This document shows, piece after piece, positions 1 to 5,891 of a stretch of 6,578 bases of DNA (positions within the stretch are counted from its first letter, which is position 1; each line of letters opens with the position of its first letter). The notes beneath the pieces are model-generated. The model searched no databases and had not been told where the DNA came from. It saw only the letters and a list, made by a program, of their open reading frames with translations. The stretch spans positions 1-6,578 of the forward strand of contig CAJOQC010000119.1 of NCBI GenBank assembly GCA_905236785.1. Direction: 5' to 3'. A program made the position numbers and the translations under genes. Origin of the DNA: an uncultured Selenomonadaceae bacterium (GTDB lineage Bacteria; Bacillota; Negativicutes; Selenomonadales; Selenomonadaceae).

Positions 1-114
1 AGTGGTGCTACGCTGAGGAGGAATGACGCAGTATGCCGGAAAAAGACCCGACAAGGGTGCGGACGAATTATGCAGTGTTTCCTTAACCCCACTGTTATTT
101 CGGAGGTGAAAACA
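1..114 (+). other. Unassigned 5' stretch upstream of the first gene
   Basis: No gene can be supported here. The frame of the downstream gene stays open from base 1, but the implied peptide is rich in Arg, Lys and Cys and looks non-coding. Frame 3 ends in a stop at 24-26, so bases 3-26 could be the last codons of a truncated upstream gene, but seven codons are too few to judge. A small hairpin is possible, with ACCC at 47-50 pairing with GGGT downstream of it. No convincing -35/-10 pair was seen for the gene at 115. The stretch may be a 5' leader, but I recognise no known RNA family. Confidence 0.3.
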
Positions 115-546
115 ATGACAAGAATAGAAAATTTTGATTATTTGTCTGCTATGTCAAACACCGGGGCAACCACTGCGGCAACTGTCGAGGCCATAGGAAA
201 AGACGTAAAATCCTTCAAGGAAGAACTTCAAGTCATTTTGGCGGAAAAACGCGCCACGGTGAGAGAAACATTGGAGGAAATGAAGGAACAGCGCGAACTC
301 TTGAATGCGGTAAAATCCGAACGTGAAACAAACGAAACGTTGACACGCTTAATGCCCGACGGCTCGATAATGATCACCGAAGTACAGGGCGGCAAGATTG
401 TGTCTACCGACAAGTATAAACCTCATATGCAAGCCGTGCTTGATACGACCAAACCGATTCCTGAAACTCCCGAAGGCGCAAAAATGATGAGTGCGGCCGA
501 AACAAAATTAGAGCCTTTTACAAGCATATTTGAACTTATTGCATAA
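115..546 (+). CDS. Small coiled-coil protein of unknown function
   Basis: A 143-residue soluble protein that I do not recognise. The start is the ATG at 115 because GGAGGTG at 102-108 sits 6 bases upstream; an in-frame ATG at 70 has no ribosome site. After a short N-terminal part rich in Ser, Thr and Ala (residues 9-24), residues about 25-76 are strongly helical and charged (Glu, Lys, Arg) with heptad-like Leu/Val/Met spacing, so a coiled coil and self-association are likely. Residues about 79-98 look like a beta hairpin (LMPDGSIMITEVQGGKIVS). A Pro-rich stretch (114-119) and a short C-terminal helix follow. There is no signal peptide or membrane segment, so it should be cytoplasmic. No terminator separates it from the promoters of the next gene. 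Any functional link to its HPr-like neighbour is only positional. Confidence 0.8.
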   Translation: MTRIENFDYLSAMSNTGATTAATVEAIGKDVKSFKEELQVILAEKRATVRETLEEMKEQRELLNAVKSERETNETLTRLMPDGSIMITEVQGGKIVSTDKYKPHMQAVLDTTKPIPETPEGAKMMSAAETKLEPFTSIFELIA

Positions 547-547
547 A

Positions 548-575
548 TTGTAAAATGCTCAAAACAAAGTATAAT
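548..575 (+). promoter_or_regulatory. Upstream promoter of tandem pair for the HPr-like gene
   Basis: TTGTAA at 548-553, a 16-base spacer, and a perfect TATAAT at 570-575, starting just after the stop codon of the preceding gene. Transcription would begin near 582. It abuts the second promoter directly: the last T of this -10 box is followed at once by the next -35 box. The call rests on consensus match only. Confidence 0.6.
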
Positions 576-604
576 TTGACAAACATAACAATGGGTGCTA
601 CAAT
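576..604 (+). promoter_or_regulatory. Strong sigma-A-type promoter for the HPr-like gene
   Basis: Perfect TTGACA at 576-581, the optimal 17-base spacer, and TACAAT at 599-604, with a TG at 596-597 that makes an extended -10 (TGnTACAAT). Transcription would start near 611. That excludes the in-frame ATG codons at 555, 591 and 603 as starts and supports the ATG at 660, leaving a leader of about 49 nt. This is the best promoter match in the window. Confidence 0.8.
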
Positions 605-659
605 GCTTCGAGGCGGCATGGTGTCGCGTGTTGCTTGTACCCCGAAAGGAGTGTTTGTT

Positions 660-1028
660 ATGACGGCAACAGCTTACAGCAATTTTAATTTTATCGAAGA
701 CGGATTTATAACGCATATCGACGACAATGTAGCGACGGAAAAAACAGCGACAAAACCTAATGAAGGCAAGCAAAACAGACCCGTCACATATCTAAAGACG
801 GTTAAGAGCAATATAGGTTTCAGAGAGGCCGCAGGGCTTGTTAGGGTGGCCGAGTCGAACGGCAGTATTGTTCGATTGGTGGTCGGTCGCGCTACGGGGA
901 ATACCAAGAGCATAATGTCCATCATAAAAATGGGAATAAAACCCGATACTCTTGTTGCTATCAGCGTAATGAACGGTAACACCGACAGTACACTGGCAGA
1001 TTGCGTCAAGATTTTGGAAGGCGCGTAA
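660..1028 (+). CDS. HPr-like (Crh-like) protein lacking the catalytic histidine
   Basis: 122 residues. The start is set by AAAGGAG at 645-651, 8 bases before the ATG, and by the promoter at 576-604. Residues 1-38 are a polar extension. Residues 39-122 align from memory without gaps to B. subtilis HPr, offset by 38. Conserved positions include Ser50, Ile52, Arg55 (HPr Arg17), Leu60-Val61, and the block KSIM at 83-86, followed by MGI at 91-93. Ser84 therefore matches Ser46, the site phosphorylated by HPr kinase/phosphorylase. The PTS phosphorylation site His15 is Gly53 and Pro18 is Glu56, so phosphotransfer through EI should be impossible. In this it resembles Crh, where His15 is Gln and P-Ser46 serves as a CcpA corepressor. 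A regulatory role is therefore inferred; the partner is unknown. The gene has its own promoters and terminator and is not part of a pts operon. The HPr fold is the firm part; the Crh-like role is inference. Confidence 0.85.
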   Translation: MTATAYSNFNFIEDGFITHIDDNVATEKTATKPNEGKQNRPVTYLKTVKSNIGFREAAGLVRVAESNGSIVRLVVGRATGNTKSIMSIIKMGIKPDTLVAISVMNGNTDSTLADCVKILEGA

Positions 1029-1060
1029 AAAGTCGATTTTGCATCGGCAGTTGTTGCGTA

Positions 1061-1096
1061 AACATTGGGAGAAAATTTTTCTCCCAATGTTTTTTT
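1061..1096 (+). terminator. Intrinsic terminator after the HPr-like gene
   Basis: An inverted repeat pairs AACATTGGGAG (1061-1071) with CTCCCAATGTT (1081-1091), and the inner A and T runs can extend the stem. It is followed by an unbroken T run at 1090-1096. It lies about 32 bases after the stop codon and separates the HPr-like unit from the mla operon. Confidence 0.93.
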
Positions 1097-1130
1097 ATGC
1101 GACAAGCAAAAAATACCGTTCTTCAAAAAG

Positions 1131-1158
1131 TTGCAAAAATAAAAAAAAATGTTAAAAT
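1131..1158 (+). promoter_or_regulatory. Probable promoter of the mlaEFD-tolC-tamB operon
   Basis: TTGCAA at 1131-1136, a 16-base spacer, and TAAAAT at 1153-1158 in a very A-rich tract, just after the terminator of the previous unit. Transcription would start near 1165, giving an mlaE leader of about 134 nt. The A-rich surroundings make chance -10 matches common, so the exact boxes are less certain than the presence of a promoter somewhere in 1097-1165. Confidence 0.55.
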
Positions 1159-1164
1159 AATAAC

Positions 1165-1298
1165 CGCAGTTTACTGTGAAATCTTAGCAAATCAAGTCCA
1201 CAGGACGCAGAGGAGCTTGGATTTCGTGTAAGGGCGCAGTGCGAAACACCGTTTCGTGCGGAGTTTGTTGCCCAACAATCGCCGAAGGGAGGAGACGC
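1165..1298 (+). promoter_or_regulatory. Structured 5' leader of the mla operon
   Basis: Several local helices can be drawn: GTCC/GGAC around loop ACA (1196-1206); CGAAAC/GTTTCG around loop ACC (1242-1256), extendable by GTG/TGC with wobble pairs to 1239-1259; TTGTT/AACAA around loop GCCC (1265-1278); and GGGC 1232-1235 with GCCC 1270-1273, which would enclose the central hairpin but competes with the one before it. CGAAA at 1242-1246 can instead pair with TTTCG at 1222-1226, so two mutually exclusive forms exist. The segment GCCGAAGGGAGGAG carries the mlaE ribosome site. It may be a cis-regulatory RNA, but I can assign no known class and did no covariation test. Confidence 0.4.
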
Positions 1299-2090
1299 TT
1301 GAACAAGCAAAACAATTTGCTCGTACAATTCCTTGAAACAATAGGCGGCTTTTGCCTGTCAAGGTTTCACGACTTTGGCACGATAGTGCTGTTGTACGCC
1401 CAAACTTTGCATGAACTTTTTTTCGGTCGTCGGCGTTTGCGGCATATTGCGCAACAAATGTCCCATTTGGGCGTGGATTCGCTGACCATTGTCCTTTTAA
1501 CCCTCCTGTTCACCGGCGTTGTGTTCACGTTGCAAACAGCCTCGGAGTTTATCCGTTTCGGTGCGCAAAGCGCGGTGGGCGGCATAATATCAATCGCCAT
1601 AGGGCGCGAGCTTGGCCCCGTGCTGGTGGGAGTTGTTTGCGCCGGTCGCGTGGGGGCGGCCATCACCGCCGAAATAAGCACAATGAAAGTCACGGAACAA
1701 ATTGACGCTCTGCGGGTTATGGCGGTGAACCCCGTCAATTATCTCATCGTGCCGCGGATGGTGGCGTGTATGCTCGTCGTGCCGCTTCTTACGGTTTTCG
1801 GGGACGTTATCGGCGTTTTGGGCGGCTACGTCGTGGCGGTTTATTATTCGGGGATAACGCCTTACATTTTTATCGACTCCATAAAAACTTTTGTGGAGGT
1901 GTACGACCTTACGGGAGGGCTGGCAAAGGCGGTGTTCTTCGGCAACGTCATCGCGGTGTTGGGCTGTTATTACGGCCTTACCTGCCAAGGCGACGCTCAA
2001 GGGGTGGGTGTAGCCACCACCAAAACGGTGGTAACATCCATAATCGTCATATTCATCCTTAATGCACTTTTAACCTTTATAATTTATTGA
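1299..2090 (+). CDS. mlaE: MlaE-type ABC transporter permease
   Basis: Inner-membrane permease of the MCE lipid transporter that moves phospholipids between the inner and outer membranes. The product has 263 residues, the usual MlaE length, when read from the TTG at 1299, which follows GGAGG (1288-1292) by 6 bases. A GTG at 1239 would add 20 Cys- and Arg-rich residues that do not look like MlaE. Residues about 22-50 form the amphipathic N-terminal interface region. Hydrophobic segments lie near 60-80, 92-120, 148-180, 210-235 and 243-263. The family core at 103-156 is clear, with RELGPVL, the AGRVGAAITAEISTMKVTEQIDAL block containing the Glu/Gln coupling motif, and the NPVNYLIVPR end. It is the first gene of the operon, 15 bases before mlaF, and acts with MlaF and MlaD. 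Confidence 0.95.
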   Translation: MNKQNNLLVQFLETIGGFCLSRFHDFGTIVLLYAQTLHELFFGRRRLRHIAQQMSHLGVDSLTIVLLTLLFTGVVFTLQTASEFIRFGAQSAVGGIISIAIGRELGPVLVGVVCAGRVGAAITAEISTMKVTEQIDALRVMAVNPVNYLIVPRMVACMLVVPLLTVFGDVIGVLGGYVVAVYYSGITPYIFIDSIKTFVEVYDLTGGLAKAVFFGNVIAVLGCYYGLTCQGDAQGVGVATTKTVVTSIIVIFILNALLTFIIY

Positions 2091-2105
2091 ATTGGAACGT
2101 CAAAT

Positions 2106-2831
2106 ATGATAAGATTGGAGAACGTGGGAAAAGTCTTCGGCGACAAAACCGCCCTAAAAAATATAAACTTAACCGTTGAGGACGGCGAAACACTGTCCGT
2201 AATAGGTGGGAGCGGCAGCGGCAAATCCACGCTTTTGCGGTTGATGATAGGTCTTATCAAACCGACGACAGGGAAGATATGGATAGGTGAGGACGAAATT
2301 TCCCGCATGGACGAAAAAAACCTCAATAGAGTGCGGTTGAAGATGGGCATGGTCTTTCAATATTCCGCCCTGTTTGATTCCATGACCGTGGGGGAGAATG
2401 TGGCCTTCGGGCTTAGGGAACATACCGATTACGACGAAGAAAAAATAAGCCGTATCGTCAAAGAAAAATTGGAGCTTGTGGGTTTGTCGGGGGTTTACGA
2501 CTTAAGCCCCAACGCTCTTTCTGGCGGCATGAAAAAACGTGTGGGGTTGGCGCGGGCGATAGCCATTGAACCGTCAATTATTTTCTACGACGAACCAAGT
2601 TCGGGGTTGGATCCGATTACCACCGCCAAAATCGACGACCTTATCATAAACACGCAAAAAGCGCTGAAGGTAACAAGTGTTGTGGTGACCCACGACATGG
2701 CAAGTGCCCTTAAAATATCCCACCGCATCGCCATGGTATACGAAGGGGAACTGATTGCCGTCGATACTCCCGACAATTTTCGGCAAATCGACGACCCGCG
2801 GGTAAAGGCTTTTTTCAGAGGTTTTAATTAA
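2106..2831 (+). CDS. mlaF: MlaF-type ABC transporter ATPase
   Basis: Cytoplasmic ATPase that powers the MlaE permease. It has 241 residues, a complete nucleotide-binding domain of normal size. Visible motifs: Walker A GGSGSGKST (34-42), Q-loop Gln85 in VFQYSALFDSMTVGENV, signature LSGGMKKR (138-145), Walker B IIFYDE (158-163), D-loop SGLD (166-169) and the switch His196 in VVTHD. The signature LSGGM in place of LSGGQ, the MVFQYSALFDS segment, and the C-terminal end with VKAFFRGFN are typical of the MlaF/Mkl subgroup. The ribosome site is weak (TTGGA ending at 2097), so translation may depend on coupling to mlaE 15 bases upstream. All catalytic residues are present, so it should be active. Confidence 0.96.
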   Translation: MIRLENVGKVFGDKTALKNINLTVEDGETLSVIGGSGSGKSTLLRLMIGLIKPTTGKIWIGEDEISRMDEKNLNRVRLKMGMVFQYSALFDSMTVGENVAFGLREHTDYDEEKISRIVKEKLELVGLSGVYDLSPNALSGGMKKRVGLARAIAIEPSIIFYDEPSSGLDPITTAKIDDLIINTQKALKVTSVVVTHDMASALKISHRIAMVYEGELIAVDTPDNFRQIDDPRVKAFFRGFN

Positions 2832-2846
2832 GGAGCAATTATATAT

Positions 2847-4136
2847 ATGACTTTAGAGGCGAAAGTCGGCGCGTTTACCTTGGCGGGGATTTTGCTTATC
2901 GTCGGTTCGGTGATAGGCCTGTCGGGCTTTTCACTAAGCACAGACAAGGGCTACACGGTTTACGTCGGCTTTCATCAAGTACTCGGCATAACCGAGCAGT
3001 CCGACGTGAGGTTGTCCGGCGTACCCGTGGGTAAGGTTAAATCCGTGACCAACGACGGCATAGGCGTGACTGTCACCTTAGGGATAACCCCCGGAGTGGA
3101 CATACCGACAGCCAGCACGGTGACCGTCGGCTCTACGGGGGTTATGGGCGAAAAATTCATAAACATATTGCCGCGGGAAGTGACGGGTCAATGGGTAAAA
3201 GACGGCGATTACCTAATCGGCACGGACGAAGAGGGAATGGACAACGTTTTTGCCAAAATGGGTCAGACTCTTGAAGATGTGCAAACCCTTCTTCAATCCG
3301 TAAACGGCATTGTGGGCGACCCTGCCATGCGAACTTCCTTGGTAACAATGGCGGAAAATATATCGGAAGCTTCCGAACACCTAAACGGACTTATGGAGGA
3401 AATTGAAAATATATCCAAAGAAAACGCCGCCGACGTAAAACAAATAGTTACCAATCTTAATATGGCCACGGCCTCAATGGATCGCACCATGGGCAATGTG
3501 GAGCAGATGATGAAAAATATGAACGGCGTTGTGGGCGACCCGGCCACGGCGGAAAATCTGCGCCAGACCATAAACAACGTAAAGGTGAGCAGCGAAAAGA
3601 TAGCGCACATAGCCGAAAATATGGACAAAACCTTCGGCGACCCGCAAACTGCCGAGGATTTGCGGCAGACCGTGGCGAACGCCCGTCAAATATCGGAAAA
3701 AGCCGACAAGATGCTCGGCAAGATTGGCGGCATAAAAGTAAAGCCGACGGCGGATATTATGTACAGCGGCAAAAAGGACGATTTTAAGGCTAACTTCAAC
3801 GTTGACGTCACCACCGAAGGAGGGGCGTTTGTCAACGTGGGAGTTGACGACATAGGCGATGGCAACAAATTAAACGCCCAAGTCGGGAAAAAAAAAGATA
3901 ATTTGGCCGCCCGTGCCGGGGTGATAAAAGGTAAAGTGGGCGTAGGCGCAGATGTTTACGCCGGAGACAAGCTGAAGTTTTCCGTGGATGCCTACGACAT
4001 TGACGATACGGCCTTGCGCCTTCGCGCCGAGTATGCGCTCAGTAAAAAGGGCGGCACATACCTTTTGGGAGAGCTTGACGACGTAACCCGCAGGGAAAAA
4101 CGCGCCGCTTATGTGGGCATAAGGCAGAAATTTTAG
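2847..4136 (+). CDS. mlaD: MlaD MCE protein with long helix and C-terminal beta-barrel domain
   Basis: Membrane-anchored lipid-binding subunit of the Mla transporter. At 429 residues it is more than twice the E. coli MlaD length. In order: an inner-membrane anchor (about 7-29); an MCE domain (about 35-111, with VRLSGVPVGKVKSV and the VGSTGVMGEKFINI end); a long helical region (about 132-292); and a C-terminal domain (about 296-429) of some ten alternating polar/apolar strands ending in aromatic Phe (YVGIRQKF), as outer-membrane barrels do. The helix holds three GDP-containing motifs at 157, 230 and 264, the last two followed by TAENLRQT and TAEDLRQT. A protein of this design can span the periplasm; Veillonella MlaD is described this way, and I infer the same here. 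AAGGAG (2830-2835) overlaps the mlaF stop and sits 11 bases before the ATG. Confidence 0.93.
   Translation: MTLEAKVGAFTLAGILLIVGSVIGLSGFSLSTDKGYTVYVGFHQVLGITEQSDVRLSGVPVGKVKSVTNDGIGVTVTLGITPGVDIPTASTVTVGSTGVMGEKFINILPREVTGQWVKDGDYLIGTDEEGMDNVFAKMGQTLEDVQTLLQSVNGIVGDPAMRTSLVTMAENISEASEHLNGLMEEIENISKENAADVKQIVTNLNMATASMDRTMGNVEQMMKNMNGVVGDPATAENLRQTINNVKVSSEKIAHIAENMDKTFGDPQTAEDLRQTVANARQISEKADKMLGKIGGIKVKPTADIMYSGKKDDFKANFNVDVTTEGGAFVNVGVDDIGDGNKLNAQVGKKKDNLAARAGVIKGKVGVGADVYAGDKLKFSVDAYDIDDTALRLRAEYALSKKGGTYLLGELDDVTRREKRAAYVGIRQKF
3315..3731 (+). repeat. GDP-type motif repeats in the MlaD helical bridge
   Basis: Protein-level repeats, not DNA repeats. The motif [IVF]-[GV]-GDP-x-x-x-x-x-x-L recurs at MlaD residues 157 (GDPAMRTSL), 230 (GDPATAENL) and 264 (GDPQTAEDL), each followed by a helical heptad-like stretch. 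The second and third copies are 34 residues apart and nearly identical (TAENLRQTINN and TAEDLRQTVAN), which suggests a recent internal duplication that lengthens the periplasmic helix. The first two are 73 residues apart. Confidence 0.7.
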
Positions 4137-4148
4137 GAGGAATAAATT

Positions 4149-5870
4149 TTGAAAAGGAACAATCGTTTGTATAAAAAGTTGACGGCGGCTGTTTTGGCGG
4201 GGATAGGCATAATGAGCGCGTCCGTGTCCTTTGCCGCCGACGAGGTGAATTTGGATTTGCCCCAGAGCATAGCCCGCGCCCTTGCCAACAACCGCACCAT
4301 AAAACAGGCACTGGCAAATGTTGACAGCGCAAAGTGGAATTTGTCCCGCGCCCGGCGCGCCAAAGGCCCGACGTTGGGTTGGACGACTTCGGCGGCGTTC
4401 ATAGGCGGCAAGGCTTACGAAGGAGCGCAAGACCCCGATTATAAACGCGCCTTTAACAACACGGTGCAGGCGAGTATGCCCCTATACAGCGGCGGCTCCT
4501 TGGAAGGGCAAATCGACTCGGCGCGGTACGGGTGGAACGCCGCCGACCTAAACCTTGAAAATCAAAAACAAACGATAAAGTACCAAGCCACGGCGTATTA
4601 TTATCAGATTTTGCAACGGCGCAATTTAATAGATGTGCAACAAGAGGCGGTAAACACCCTTGAGGAACATCTTGCCAACGTCAACGCTCAGTTCCGCGTA
4701 GGCACGGTGGCAAAATCCGACGTTTTGTCCTCTCAGGTTCAGCTTGCCAACGCCAAGCAAGCGTTGGTGACGGCGCAGAACAATTACGACGTTGCCATGG
4801 CGACGCTAAACAATCTAATCGGCTTGCCGACCAACACGGTGCTTAACATCGACGACCAATTAAAATACAACAAATATGATTTGGACTTGCAAAAATGCAC
4901 TGATTATGCCCTGTTGAACCGCCCCGACGGCGTGGCGGGGGATTATTCCGTGCGACAGGCCGAAGCTGCGGTTGAAGTTGCCAAGGCCGGCCGCCGCCCG
5001 ACGGTTAATTTGGCCGCCTCGAAGACCATAGCCGGTGAAAGCCCATTCAAGGACAATCACACATCAAGCGACGTGTGGTCGGCAGGGCTAAACGCCAGTT
5101 GGAACTTCTTTGACAATAACGTGACCGGCGCGGCTATTCATGCCGCCGAGGCTGCTTTGCGGTCGGCGCAGGAAGAGGCGGCGGCCACCAAAGAAAACAT
5201 TCAGCTTGATGTGCGGACGGCTTTTTTGGATCTTAACGCGGCAGAAAAGAACATAGCCACCACAGCTGTGGCGGTTGAGCAGGCCGAAGAAGATTATAAA
5301 ATCGCGCAGGTTCGTTACAGCGCGGGTGTTGACACAAACTTGTCGGTTATGGATGCTCAGGAAAAATTAACCTCCGCAAGAACAAATTATTATCAAGCTC
5401 TTTATCAATACAACACCAGCAAGGCCGCCCTTGACAAGGCCATGGGTATACCCGTGGACATCGACGTGCCCACTTACGTTGCGGCGGAAAATGACGGCAA
5501 ACGCCCCGCAACGGCTTACAGTGAATCCCTCATCAATCCTACCGAGGAAAATAACGGCAATAACAGAACCAAGCAAGAAGTCGCCCCGGTGGTGGTGAAC
5601 CCGGAGGGAACGGTGAAGTATAGTTCGGCAAAAGACGAACAAGCAATAAGAAAAGAAGAAAAGAAGGCCGAAAAGGAAGCCAAAAAAGCTCAAAAGAAGG
5701 CCGAAAAGCAAGCCCGAAAAGAGGCCAAAGAGCAGGAAAAGGCCGCTAAAAAAGCCGCCATGGAACAGGAACAAACAAAAACCTTGACTGCCGATGTTAA
5801 AGAGGAAAAGGCGGCAACGGATAAAACCGCCGTGACCAAAGAAACGGTGGAGAGCGAATTGGCGGGCTAA
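4149..5870 (+). CDS. tolC: TolC-family outer membrane efflux protein with charged C-terminal tail
   Basis: Outer-membrane channel subunit for type I secretion and efflux; the family works as a trimer. The start is the TTG at 4149, 8 bases after AGGAGG (4135-4140), which overlaps the mlaD stop. Residues 1-29 are a signal peptide (MKRNNRLYKK, hydrophobic 11-22, cleavage likely after SFA). Two tandem OEP repeats follow, about 34-226 and 250-433. Their matching hallmarks are FRVGTVAKSDVLSSQ (182-196) with NNLIGLP, and RYSAGVDTNLSVMDAQ (389-404) with LDKAMGIP. The core ends near 440, about normal for TolC. Residues 441-573 are an added tail, first Asn/Pro-rich, then Lys/Glu/Ala-rich with 11-residue repeats (494-537). 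The tail should lie in the periplasm. No inner-membrane pump or adaptor gene lies in the window, so the partner is unknown. Confidence 0.95.
   Translation: MKRNNRLYKKLTAAVLAGIGIMSASVSFAADEVNLDLPQSIARALANNRTIKQALANVDSAKWNLSRARRAKGPTLGWTTSAAFIGGKAYEGAQDPDYKRAFNNTVQASMPLYSGGSLEGQIDSARYGWNAADLNLENQKQTIKYQATAYYYQILQRRNLIDVQQEAVNTLEEHLANVNAQFRVGTVAKSDVLSSQVQLANAKQALVTAQNNYDVAMATLNNLIGLPTNTVLNIDDQLKYNKYDLDLQKCTDYALLNRPDGVAGDYSVRQAEAAVEVAKAGRRPTVNLAASKTIAGESPFKDNHTSSDVWSAGLNASWNFFDNNVTGAAIHAAEAALRSAQEEAAATKENIQLDVRTAFLDLNAAEKNIATTAVAVEQAEEDYKIAQVRYSAGVDTNLSVMDAQEKLTSARTNYYQALYQYNTSKAALDKAMGIPVDIDVPTYVAAENDGKRPATAYSESLINPTEENNGNNRTKQEVAPVVVNPEGTVKYSSAKDEQAIRKEEKKAEKEAKKAQKKAEKQARKEAKEQEKAAKKAAMEQEQTKTLTADVKEEKAATDKTAVTKETVESELAG
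5628..5759 (+). repeat. Four 11-residue KEA repeats in the TolC tail
   Basis: TolC residues 494-537 divide into four 11-residue units: AKDEQAIRKEE, KKAEKEAKKAQ, KKAEKQARKEA and KEQEKAAKKAA. The consensus is K-K-A-E-K-x-A-[KR]-K-x-[AQ]. At DNA level the second and third units share a near-identical run of about 23 bases, 33 bases apart (from 5659 and 5692). An 11-residue period is the hendecad spacing of long straight helices. The composition resembles the periplasm-spanning helix of TolA, although no relationship is claimed. Confidence 0.8.
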
Positions 5871-5891
5871 AACAAAGAGAGAAGTCGGAGA

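Noticed and set aside
70..114. ATG at 70 as the start of the first gene
   Set aside because: There is no ribosome site before it, whereas ATG at 115 is preceded by GGAGGTG.
555..659. ATG at 555 as the start of the HPr-like gene
   Set aside because: It lies inside the promoter boxes, upstream of the expected start of transcription, with no ribosome site; ATG at 660 has AAAGGAG at 8 bases.
1001..1231. A 76-codon open frame on the plus strand
   Set aside because: It begins inside the HPr-like gene and runs through the terminator and the mlaE promoter; no ribosome site and no recognisable protein character.
1190..1298. Lysine or glycine riboswitch suggested by the GCCGAAG and AGAGGAGC words
   Set aside because: Only short words match. 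The order and spacing of the conserved elements and the multi-helix junction of the lysine aptamer are not found, nor is the CTCTCAGG-type element of the glycine aptamer.
1239..1298. GTG at 1239 as the mlaE start, adding 20 residues
   Set aside because: The added peptide is Cys- and Arg-rich and unlike MlaE, the codons overlap a hairpin, and TTG at 1299 has a well-placed GGAGG and gives the normal family length.
3870..4430. A 186-codon minus-strand open frame
   Set aside because: It is antisense to the well-supported mlaD and tolC genes and has no family resemblance; a codon-bias shadow.
5367..5774. A hydrophobic, Phe/Leu-rich minus-strand open frame resembling a membrane protein
   Set aside because: It is the antisense reading of the AAG/GAA-rich TolC tail, which automatically gives Phe and Leu codons.
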